Source: DATHTK01 sp035463295
GTDB taxonomy: Bacteria > Actinomycetota > Rubrobacteria > Rubrobacterales > Rubrobacteraceae
Assembly (NCBI GenBank): GCA_035463295.1
Contig: DATHTK010000091.1
Location: forward strand, 1 to 14,901
DNA: 14,901 nucleotides
Direction: 5' to 3'
Made by a program: the position numbers and the translations under genes. The first letter of the stretch is position 1. Every line of letters begins with the position of its first letter. Under the pieces are notes generated by a model, which made no database searches, was not told the origin of the DNA, and saw nothing but the letters and a program-made list of their open reading frames with translations. This document shows positions 6,011 to 13,224 of the stretch, piece after piece.

Positions 6011-7087
6011 ATGGCGCGCGTGCGGGACATAACGACGGCGGTCGAGCGGATCGCCCCTCTCCCCCTCTCCGAGGAGTGGGACAACTGCGGACTCCAGGTC
6101 GGTGATTTGGAGGCCGAGGCGCGCAGGATTCTCGTCGCTCTCACGCCCGTGCAAGAGGTCTTCGACGAGGCGGAGGAGAGAGGTGCGGACTTCCTCCTCT
6201 TTCACCACCCCCTGATCTTCCATCCCTTGAAGAACCTGGATACTGCCTCTCATCCTGGCGACCTCATTGCTCAGGCGATCTGTAGAGGTCTCGCCGTCTA
6301 CGCCGCCCACACCAGTTACGACGCCGCCCCGGACGGGGTCTCGGTCGCCCTCGCGCAGAGGCTCGGGCTCCGCGGTTCTCTCGAGGTACTCTCTGCGCGA
6401 GGCGTGCTGCGCAAGCTCGTGGTCTTCGTGCCGGAGGAGAACGCCGACGCCCTGGCCGACGCCCTCTCGAGGGCCGGGGCCGGCGTGATCGGGGAGTACA
6501 CACACTGCACGTTCCGAACTCCCGGGACAGGAACCTTTCTCGGCAGCGAGGGGACAGATCCCTACCTCGGAGAGAAGGGTCGCGTGGAGAAGGTCGAGGA
6601 GGTACGCTTGGAGACCGTGGTCCCGGCCCACGCCGCCGGCCGCGTTATCGCCGCCGCGACCGCCGCCCACCCCTACGAGGAGGTCGCCCTCGATGTCTAC
6701 CCCGTCGACGGCCGCCCGGAGGGCTGCGGCTACGGCCGCGTCGGAGCGCTCCCGGAACCAGTCTCGGCCGAAGCACTGCGCGAACACGTCTCGAGAGCCC
6801 TCGGCTTCCCGGCACGCGTCGTCTCGCACCCCGTTGGGCGAGTCCAGCGCACCGCGGTTCTCGGGGGCTCCGGGGGCTCGTTTGTCCGGGAGGCCGCGGC
6901 GTCGGGGGCAGACGCCTACGTTACCGGAGACCTGGACTACCATGACGCACTCCTCGCCGACTCCCTCGGCCTCTTAGCGATAGACGCCGGCCACGCCGCA
7001 ACGGAGCTTCCCTCGCTGGAGCCACTCGCCCGTCGTCTCGCCAGGCTCGTAGACATCCCGGTCGAGGTCAGCCGGGTCCGCCGCTAG
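6011..7087 (+). CDS. Nif3/YqfO-family dinuclear metal-centre protein
   Basis: A 358-residue cytosolic protein of the Nif3-like group (often labelled GTP cyclohydrolase 1 type 2), which forms hexamers with a two-metal centre; the true cellular reaction is not settled. Start region VRDITTAVERIAPLPLSEEWD (split at 4-15 and 16-24) is the classic N-terminus. Metal ligands are seen in FHHPLIFHP (His65, His66), AHTSYDAAPDG (His100, Asp104) and IDAGHAATE (His328, Glu332). The long middle insert (about 130-235) with AHPYEEVALDVY (219-230) is the PII/CutA-like domain found in Gram-positive YqfO and absent from short E. coli-type members. ATG 6011 fits family N-termini; ATG 5999 is also in frame but overlaps the -10 box. 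No Shine-Dalgarno site precedes either, so a nearly leaderless mRNA is likely. It is not next to the TrmK-like gene often paired with it. Confidence 0.92.
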   Translation: MARVRDITTAVERIAPLPLSEEWDNCGLQVGDLEAEARRILVALTPVQEVFDEAEERGADFLLFHHPLIFHPLKNLDTASHPGDLIAQAICRGLAVYAAHTSYDAAPDGVSVALAQRLGLRGSLEVLSARGVLRKLVVFVPEENADALADALSRAGAGVIGEYTHCTFRTPGTGTFLGSEGTDPYLGEKGRVEKVEEVRLETVVPAHAAGRVIAAATAAHPYEEVALDVYPVDGRPEGCGYGRVGALPEPVSAEALREHVSRALGFPARVVSHPVGRVQRTAVLGGSGGSFVREAAASGADAYVTGDLDYHDALLADSLGLLAIDAGHAATELPSLEPLARRLARLVDIPVEVSRVRR

Positions 7088-7109
7088 ATCCCCTCGCACA
7101 GAGGTGATC
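7087..7109. terminator. Weak hairpin between convergent genes
   Basis: GATC-C-CCTC, a 5-nt loop GCACA, then GAGG-T-GATC form an interrupted 8-bp stem starting at the last base of the Nif3-like stop codon. It lies between the convergent Nif3-like and kinase genes and could serve either, but has no T-run. Confidence 0.25.
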
Positions 7110-7164
7110 TACCCGGTGAGACGCACCGACATCTATTTCGCTGGTTGCTCGTCGGGAAAAGGCG

Positions 7165-8124
7165 CTAGGGCGAGCGGTCACCGGAGACCAGGCGATCCAG
7201 CTCATCCCTCGTGGGCAGAGCCCGCATGGCGCCGTAGTCGGTGCAGGCGAGGGCGCCGGCCGCGGTACCCCGGCGCACCGCTTCGCGCACCCGGCCTTCA
7301 TCGTCAAGAGATCGACCGGAGAGGTAAACGAGGGTTGCTGCGAGGAAGGCGTCGCCGGCGCCGGTGGCGTCTACGACCTCGACCTCGAAGCTCGGCACCG
7401 TGCCCCTGAACGCCGGCGTAGCGTAGTAGGCGCCTCTGGCGCCGAGGCTGACAAGGACCAGAGAGACGCCGCGTCCGAGCAGCTTGTCCGTCGCTTCTTC
7501 GACGTCTTCCGTGCCGAGCAGCGGGGTGACCTCATCATCGCCGAGCTTGACTACGGTGGAGAGGTCGAAGAGCGGGTCCACAGCCTCGCGAGCGGCATCG
7601 GCGCTCTCCCAGAGGTGCGCCCGGTAGTTGACGTCGAAGGCCGTGGGCACCCCCTCGTCGTGCGCGAGGCGTGCAGCTTTGCGCACGGCGGAACGTCCGG
7701 GCTCCTTTATGAGGAGTATGCTCCCGAAGTTGACGAAGGAGGCGCCGGAGACGAGTTCCCCGGAGACATCCTCCTCTCTCAATAGCTCGTCGGCGGCAGG
7801 GTTCGAGCGGTAGAAGGTGAAGGAACGGTCGCCGTCGTCGCTTATCTCGACGAACGCCAGCGAGGTGCGAGTGGGCGGCTCGCAACGCCGGACGGCGGAG
7901 GTGTCAACGTCCTCGGTCTCCAGCGTGCGAAGGATAAAATCCCCGAAGAGGTCCTCCCCGACGCTGCCCGCGAACGCCGCCTCCTCCCCGAGCCTTGCGG
8001 CGGCGACGGCCACGTTGGCGGGCGCCCCGCCGGGCCGGGCGGTGAAGGGCAGCTCGCCCGCAGAGCCACCCTCGTCCCGATAGACGTCGGCGACGACCTC
8101 CCCTACTGCAACTATCCTTCCCAA
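7165..8124 (-). CDS. PfkB-family sugar kinase, probably fructokinase
   Basis: A 319-residue cytosolic ribokinase/PfkB-fold kinase that uses ATP to phosphorylate a sugar, most likely fructose to fructose-6-phosphate. Both family signatures are present: GGAPANVAVAAARLG (32-46) near the sugar site and DATGAGDAFLAATL (252-265), with catalytic Asp258 and the GAGD anion hole. The C-terminal pattern ACTDYGAMRALPT (293-305) is typical of fructokinase-type members. It starts with TTG 8124, supported by AGGAG 6 nt upstream on the minus strand. The gene follows the mannose-6-phosphate isomerase by only 25 bp, so the two are surely one operon; that pairing favours fructokinase over ribokinase or KDG kinase. 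The family is near certain; the substrate is inferred. Confidence 0.88.
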   Translation of the reverse strand: MGRIVAVGEVVADVYRDEGGSAGELPFTARPGGAPANVAVAAARLGEEAAFAGSVGEDLFGDFILRTLETEDVDTSAVRRCEPPTRTSLAFVEISDDGDRSFTFYRSNPAADELLREEDVSGELVSGASFVNFGSILLIKEPGRSAVRKAARLAHDEGVPTAFDVNYRAHLWESADAAREAVDPLFDLSTVVKLGDDEVTPLLGTEDVEEATDKLLGRGVSLVLVSLGARGAYYATPAFRGTVPSFEVEVVDATGAGDAFLAATLVYLSGRSLDDEGRVREAVRRGTAAGALACTDYGAMRALPTRDELDRLVSGDRSP

Positions 8125-8149
8125 AGTTCGCTCCTGTCTCTATGAAGCG

Positions 8150-9220
8150 CTAGATCCCGACCTCACCCAGGCTCCTTATCTGCCCGTCAGAGTATCCTGC
8201 CCCCCGCAACGGGGCTACGACGTCGCGCTCGAGGTCCGGGAGGTAGCAGCAGATCAGGCTCGCCTCACCGGTCCCTTCGGGAACGACGTTGACCTCCCCG
8301 ATCGCAGCGGGGAGCACGCACGACTCGGCGCGTCCGAGCGACGCCATGCCACCCGCGTACTCGAGGCGCACGGGCTCCCCGACGTTTGAGAGGGTGATGC
8401 AGCGTTCGGGGTGCGAGCGTTCGACGTGCCCTTCCACAAGCGTCCAGCGTTCGAGGGCGAAGTGCGGGCCGGCGCAGCACAGGACGCGGCGGTTGGGTCC
8501 ACCTTCGAGTACGAGGCCGGGGTTGGGGCGGGGCAGGTAGTCCGTCTTCAGCTCGTCGAGGGCGGCGTTTATGTTCGCGTCCCAGGTCACTTCGTCGAGC
8601 GGCTCGCCGTAGAGATCGGTCGGGGTCACGAACTGGCCGAGATCGGAGGTCTGCTGGATCTCGAAGATCAGGGTCTCCGGTCCGAAGGCGTGGATGATCC
8701 CGCCGGGCACGTAGACGGTGTCGCCCGCCCTGATCTCGTGGCGGGGCATCACGGCGTCGTAGTCTCTGGCCTTGAAGGCCTCGAAAAGCTCCTCGCGCCC
8801 GAAGCCCTCCTTTACGCCGGCCAGGATCGTCGCCCCCTCCGCGGCCCAGAGGATGTGCCAGGCTTCGGTCTTGCCGTGGGGCTCGCCGTGCTTCGCCCGG
8901 GCCGTCTCGTCGTCGGCGTGGAGGTGGACGGGTAGCATGTGCGAGGCGTCGAGGAACTTCTCCAGCAGCGGGAAGTGCGGTCCGCTCCAGCCTTCGCCGA
9001 CGAGTTCCCGCGGGAACTCGTCGACAAGGTCGTGGAGCATCCTTCCAGCATAGGAGCCGTTGGTCACGGTGGCGCGCGCCTCGCGGTAGTCGCTGACCTC
9101 CCAGGTCTCGGCGACGACGCCTGCGGGCGCGTCCCTCTTTCCGAGGAGATCCGGGATCAGGCGCTCCCCGAAGTAGTAGGAACGCACGTGGTAGGTGAGC
9201 TTTATGGGGTAGGTGTCCAT
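8150..9220 (-). CDS. manA: Mannose-6-phosphate isomerase (type I, cupin)
   Basis: A 356-residue zinc enzyme interconverting mannose-6-phosphate and fructose-6-phosphate. The zinc ligands of the cupin fold are visible: His99 and His101 in LPVHLHADDETA, Glu119 in GKTEAWHIL, and His177 in PGGIIHAFG. KTEAW, the FEIQQTSD segment (186-193) and the C-terminal beta-rich domain fit the ManA/YvyI-type family. Length is normal for the shorter bacterial form. ATG 9220 is preceded by GGGAGGTGA about 8 nt upstream. It is first in a two-gene operon with the PfkB-type kinase downstream; together they would bring mannose-6-phosphate and fructose to the same glycolytic intermediate, or run in reverse to supply mannose-6-phosphate for GDP-mannose. 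A possible -10 TAGAAT (9289-9284) has no clear -35. Confidence 0.9.
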   Translation of the reverse strand: MDTYPIKLTYHVRSYYFGERLIPDLLGKRDAPAGVVAETWEVSDYREARATVTNGSYAGRMLHDLVDEFPRELVGEGWSGPHFPLLEKFLDASHMLPVHLHADDETARAKHGEPHGKTEAWHILWAAEGATILAGVKEGFGREELFEAFKARDYDAVMPRHEIRAGDTVYVPGGIIHAFGPETLIFEIQQTSDLGQFVTPTDLYGEPLDEVTWDANINAALDELKTDYLPRPNPGLVLEGGPNRRVLCCAGPHFALERWTLVEGHVERSHPERCITLSNVGEPVRLEYAGGMASLGRAESCVLPAAIGEVNVVPEGTGEASLICCYLPDLERDVVAPLRGAGYSDGQIRSLGEVGI

Positions 9221-9361
9221 CGATCCCTCACCTCCCTCGGCATCCCTGCGCCCTCCCGTATCGTTTGTCGTCCCGCCAGAGGCATTCTACATTCGCGGCC
9301 CTAACAGGTGCTCGCGAACGGAGGTTCGTGCTGTGGGATCCGGCGCCGGAGGGCTCGTCGG

Positions 9362-9601
9362 CTACTCCGTCTCGTCCGGTTCTTCCTCTATCGCCGCGGC
9401 GGAGGTCGCCCTAAAGACGAGGACCTTACCCCGCTCGGGGTAGTCTACGATCTCTACCTGCCCAGTGACGGCTACCTGCTCACCCACGATCTCGTCCGCG
9501 ATCCCCACGGCCGACATGTCCACTTCGACCTCGAGCACGAATCCGGTGTGCTCGAGGTCGGATTGCGTGCTGGTCCTTAGTTGTCCTTCGAGGTAAGCCA
9601 T
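9362..9601 (-). CDS. Unrecognised small acidic protein (79 aa)
   Basis: A 79-residue soluble protein beginning MAYLEGQLRTSTQSDLEHTG. The middle, EVEVDMSAVGIADEIVGEQV and AVTGQVEIVDYPERGKVLVF, alternates hydrophobic and polar residues like a small beta-barrel (OB-fold-like, inference). It ends in an acidic tail, EEEPDETE. ATG 9601 is preferred over the upstream in-frame start because GGAGGGAGAGAG sits directly before it. No catalytic or metal-binding motif is seen. A weak -10-like TAAGAT lies about 35 nt upstream (minus strand). It lies 150 bp after the GGDEF-EAL gene and 141 bp before manA, so it is probably its own unit. I do not recognise the family. Confidence 0.65.
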   Translation of the reverse strand: MAYLEGQLRTSTQSDLEHTGFVLEVEVDMSAVGIADEIVGEQVAVTGQVEIVDYPERGKVLVFRATSAAAIEEEPDETE

Positions 9602-9750
9602 CTCTCTCCCTCCGGGCCGCTTTACCAGCGCCCATCTTACTGGAGATGACACCGGCGTTCCCCCACGCACGCTCGCGGTTAATCCCGATACGCCGGGCCG
9701 CCCGTCCTACTGCACAGCGTTCGGGGGTAGCTCGCAGGGTGCCGCTTACA

Positions 9751-12700
9751 CTACTCCGCAAGGAATTTCGGCACCTCATCGGGAGACAGCGGCTTCGCGA
9801 AGTAGTAGCCCTGGGCTAGATCGCAGCCCATCTCTGCAAGCAGCGCCGCCTGCTCGGCGCTCTCCACACCCTCTGCGACCGCTTTCATGCCCAGAGTGTG
9901 GGCGAGGTCTATCACCATCCGCATGATCGCCGTGTCCTCCATGTCCTCCCCGAGACCCACAACGAACGACTTGTCGATCTTGAGGGTATCGGCGGGCAAA
10001 CGTTTGAGGTAAGAGAGCGAGGAGTACCCCACCCCGAAGTCGTCAATGGAGATGTTTACCCCCAGCTTCTTCAACCGATCCAGGGTCGCGGTCTTCTCCT
10101 CCAGCACCTGGATGTAGGCGGTTTCGGTGACGTCCAGGCTCAAACGAGATGCGTCGAGACCGGTCTTGCGCAGCGTCTCCTCGATAGTGCTGGCGAGGTC
10201 CGAGCGCCTGAGCTGCACCGCCGAGAGGTTAACGGACACCACTAGTGACGGGATGTGGGGATCGTCCTGCCATCGCTGCGCCTGGCGGCAGGCCTCTTCG
10301 AGCACCCTCTCTCCCATGGACACTACCAGACCGCTCTCCTCGATGACCGACATGAACTCCGATGGGTTCAGGAGTCCTCGCTCGGGATGAACCCACCTTA
10401 CCAGCGCTTCCGCTCCGCAGGCCTTGCCCGTCTCAAGGTCTACTATGGGCTGGTAGCGGACGACGAACTCCTCGTTCTCCATGGCACGCCTCAGGTCGCT
10501 CTCCAGCTCCAGCCGCTCCACGGACCGCACGTACATGCCGGGATCGAAAATCCTGTAGTGGGTGTGCTCATGCTTGGCCCGGTACATCGCTGTGTCAGCG
10601 CGTCGGAGAAGGTCTACCGGACTCTCGCTGTGGGCGTCGCCGAAGGCGATGCCTATGCTGGCAGAGGCGAACACGCCCCTGCCCTCCAACACGAACGGCC
10701 TCCTGAACTCTTCCGTAATGCGCCTCGCCACCCTCACCGCATCGCCCGGGTTCTCCACTTCTTCGAGGAGGACGACGAACTCGTCGCCACCGAAGCGTGC
10801 CAGGGTGTCCTCCGGTCGAAGAGAGCGCCGGAGGCGCTCGGTAACGACCATGAGCAGCAGGTCCCCCGCATCGTGGCCCAGAGAGTCGTTTATAACCTTG
10901 AAGCCGTCCAGGTCAAGAAAGAGCACCGCGACCTTATGGCCCCTCGTGCGCCGGGTGCGTTCGAGGGCGTGCCCGAGGCGGTCCATGAAGAGCTTGCGGT
11001 TGGGTAGCCCAGTGAGGGTGTCGCGCAGCGCCTGGAGCTGGAACTGCTCCTCCATACGCTTTCGCTCGCTCAAGTCCTGGATCTGGGAGATAAAGTAGAA
11101 AGGCTCATCTTCCTCGTCGTAGACCAAGGAGAGGCTAAGGAGTGCCCACACCACGCGCCCCTCCTCATGGAGGTAGCGCTTCTCAACCTGGTAGGTGCGG
11201 GTCTCTCCGGTCAGGAGACGCTGAAGATCCTCCCGGTCGACCTCCAGATCGTCAGGGTGGGTGATGTCATCGAGGGTCTTCCCCAGGAGCTCTCTTTGAG
11301 AGTAGCCGATGATCTCGCACAGGGACTTGTTCACCCGCAAGAAGCGTCCGTCTATCCCCACCAGCGCCATACCGGTAGCCGCATTCTCGAAGGAGCCTCT
11401 GAAGCGCTGCTCGCTCTCCTTTAGCGCCTCCTCTGCTCTCCTGCGCTCGGTTATGTCCTGCAGATAGACCGACATCCCCGACTCGGAGGGGTAAGCCCGA
11501 ACGCTGTACCATGCCGCCAGCGGCGGATAGTACGCCTCAAACCTCGCCGTCACACCCTCGGCCACGGCCCTCTGGTACTGCGGATAGAAGGTAGGATCCT
11601 CCCAGATCCTCTCTCCGATGAGGTCTTCCCTCCTCCTGCTGAACAGGACCTCCGCCTGGGAGTTTATGTAGGTAAAGCGCCACTCACGATCAAGGGCGAA
11701 GAAGGCGTCGGTGATGCTCTCCAGGACGGAGAAGATCTCCGCCTCTGACCTTCTCAGAGCCTCTTCGGCCTCCTTGCGCTCGGTAACGTCCCTCAAGACG
11801 CCTACCACGCCGAGCTGCTCGCCGTTCTCGTCGAAGACGGGCGTGTTGGTTCCCTCGACCGGAAAGGTGGTGCCGTCCCGGCGGCGCACCACGAACTCCC
11901 CCGTCCAGTTCCTCCCATCCCTCAGCTGCGCAGCGACATTCTCAGCTCGCTCCCGAAGGCTCTCGGGGATCGCCATCTCCCTGAGGATACGCCCTCTCGT
12001 CTCTTGAGAAGACCAACCGTACAACTCCTCCGCCGCTCTGTTCCAGTAGACGACCTTGCCCTCCATGTCGAGTGCGATCACGGCCTCACCTACCGCACCC
12101 AGTAGCTGCGCCTGGAAGCGGAGCCGCTCCTCGGCTCTCACTCGCTCGGTTATGTCCTCGATGTGGACCATCACTAGGTCGGGGGGCACGAACACGCACG
12201 TAACCACGAAGCGCTTCTCCTCCCCACTTTGGAGCATCCGCCACGGCATCTCCCGCCTTGAGGTGGTCCTTCTCTCGAAGCATCGGCGGATCATCTCCAG
12301 GAGTAGGGGCCTATCCGAGAGCAACTCGTTTGCCCTGGCCCCTAGTACGTCCGTGACGTGGCCGTCCGTGAATTCGTCTGCGGCGTCGTTGTGGTCGACG
12401 AGCACGAAGTCCTCCCCAATCCTCCGCCAGGTGTAGGTGGGAACGGGGAGGTTCCTGTACTGGACCCTGAAACGCTCCTCGGCCTCCTTGCGCTCCGTAA
12501 CGTCCCGAGAGGTGACGACCACACCCCCCACGTTCGGATCTTCGAGGAGGTAGGTGCCCACGCTCTCCATCCAGCGCCAGGAGCCATCGGCGTGGCGGAA
12601 GCGGTACTCAGCCTTGTTCGTGACGATGCCCCCCTCGGAAAGCGCCTTCTCCGTCTCCTCCAGCACGTGGGACAAGTCGTCGAGGTGGACGAGGTCGAGC

Positions 12701-12939
12701 ACGTTCATCGTGCCGACGGCCTCCTCGGGGTCGTGGCCGAGCACCCGTTCGAAGGCCGGGCTTGCGTATCTCAAGGTGCCGTCGGGGTCGACTATCGTGA
12801 CGATCTCCGAGGAGTTCTCGACGACCGACCGCAGCCACCGGTTATCTTCCCCTGGCGATCCGTTGGTATGCGTGGGCACGTCAGCTCCATCAGGGCAACT
12901 ATTCGCCAAGTTATCTGGATCTGGCTTCGGAGGCTCCAT
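9751..12939 (-). CDS. Five-PAS GGDEF-EAL cyclic-di-GMP synthase/phosphodiesterase
   Basis: A 1062-residue cytosolic signalling protein with no membrane segment. Order: PAS domains at about 37-146, 157-262, 275-384, 399-495 and 511-622, each ending in a (D/S)(V/I/L)(T/S)ER-type linker; GGDEF about 633-800; EAL about 808-1060. The GGDEF half has RDTLTGLPNR (639-648), GGDEF (717-721) and an inhibitory RxxD site (Arg708-Asp711) exactly five residues before it, so it should make c-di-GMP and be product-inhibited. The EAL half keeps EALVRW (844-849), Asn904, Glu939, DDFG (966-969), Lys987, AEGVE (Glu1023) and QGYYFAKP (Gln1043), so it should also cleave c-di-GMP. Which activity wins is probably set by the PAS ligands; PAS2 is the most divergent. 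The start has only a weak GGTAGGG site. It follows the hybrid kinase gene by 285 bp. Confidence 0.95.
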   Translation of the reverse strand: MEPPKPDPDNLANSCPDGADVPTHTNGSPGEDNRWLRSVVENSSEIVTIVDPDGTLRYASPAFERVLGHDPEEAVGTMNVLDLVHLDDLSHVLEETEKALSEGGIVTNKAEYRFRHADGSWRWMESVGTYLLEDPNVGGVVVTSRDVTERKEAEERFRVQYRNLPVPTYTWRRIGEDFVLVDHNDAADEFTDGHVTDVLGARANELLSDRPLLLEMIRRCFERRTTSRREMPWRMLQSGEEKRFVVTCVFVPPDLVMVHIEDITERVRAEERLRFQAQLLGAVGEAVIALDMEGKVVYWNRAAEELYGWSSQETRGRILREMAIPESLRERAENVAAQLRDGRNWTGEFVVRRRDGTTFPVEGTNTPVFDENGEQLGVVGVLRDVTERKEAEEALRRSEAEIFSVLESITDAFFALDREWRFTYINSQAEVLFSRRREDLIGERIWEDPTFYPQYQRAVAEGVTARFEAYYPPLAAWYSVRAYPSESGMSVYLQDITERRRAEEALKESEQRFRGSFENAATGMALVGIDGRFLRVNKSLCEIIGYSQRELLGKTLDDITHPDDLEVDREDLQRLLTGETRTYQVEKRYLHEEGRVVWALLSLSLVYDEEDEPFYFISQIQDLSERKRMEEQFQLQALRDTLTGLPNRKLFMDRLGHALERTRRTRGHKVAVLFLDLDGFKVINDSLGHDAGDLLLMVVTERLRRSLRPEDTLARFGGDEFVVLLEEVENPGDAVRVARRITEEFRRPFVLEGRGVFASASIGIAFGDAHSESPVDLLRRADTAMYRAKHEHTHYRIFDPGMYVRSVERLELESDLRRAMENEEFVVRYQPIVDLETGKACGAEALVRWVHPERGLLNPSEFMSVIEESGLVVSMGERVLEEACRQAQRWQDDPHIPSLVVSVNLSAVQLRRSDLASTIEETLRKTGLDASRLSLDVTETAYIQVLEEKTATLDRLKKLGVNISIDDFGVGYSSLSYLKRLPADTLKIDKSFVVGLGEDMEDTAIMRMVIDLAHTLGMKAVAEGVESAEQAALLAEMGCDLAQGYYFAKPLSPDEVPKFLAE

Positions 12940-12984
12940 CCCTACCGTCTTCTCACCCGCTCGGAGTCAGAACGATAAGGCCGA

Positions 12985-12990
12985 AGTATA
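12985..12990 (-). promoter_or_regulatory. -10 candidate for the GGDEF-EAL gene with CTTCGG repeats
   Basis: TATACT on the minus strand lies 45 nt before the ATG at 12939; no good -35 is seen 17 bp upstream. Three CTTCGG copies (minus strand: 12986-12981, 12997-12992, 13021-13016) flank it at 11- and 24-bp steps, close to one and two helical turns, which could be a regulator site. Tentative. Confidence 0.35.
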
Positions 12991-13036
12991 ACCGAAGCGT
13001 GTGCCGCTACGCTACCCGAAGAAGGCGTACTCACCG

Positions 13037-13076
13037 GCTGGTGCGTCCCCGACAGCCGTAAAGGCCCGGGGCCAGC
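13037..13076 (-). terminator. Hairpin between the two signalling genes
   Basis: GCTGG (13037-13041) pairs with CCAGC (13072-13076), and CCCCG (13047-13051) with CGGGG (13067-13071), leaving a 5-nt bulge and a 15-nt loop. It lies after the hybrid kinase stop (13225) and before the -10 candidate of the next gene. It could end the kinase transcript, but has no T-run. Confidence 0.3.
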
Positions 13077-13224
13077 GATCAGAGCCCAGCAGACGTCCCC
13101 CTCCCCACCTCACGCTCGGCCCACAGCAGGTCTTCGCCCTCAACATCCTCCCTTCCGATCCGCTTCAGCGGACCCCCAACGTAGACCCCACCAGGGCGTC
13201 GAGGGCAGTCCGGTGAGCCTCGAA

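Noticed and set aside
5801..6943. Long minus-strand open frame (380 codons)
   Set aside because: It is antisense to the Nif3-like gene, whose motifs are unmistakable; long mirror frames are normal in GC-rich coding DNA.
10255..11007. Plus-strand frame of 250 codons
   Set aside because: It is the mirror of the GGDEF/EAL part of the c-di-GMP gene, where the sense strand carries all catalytic motifs.
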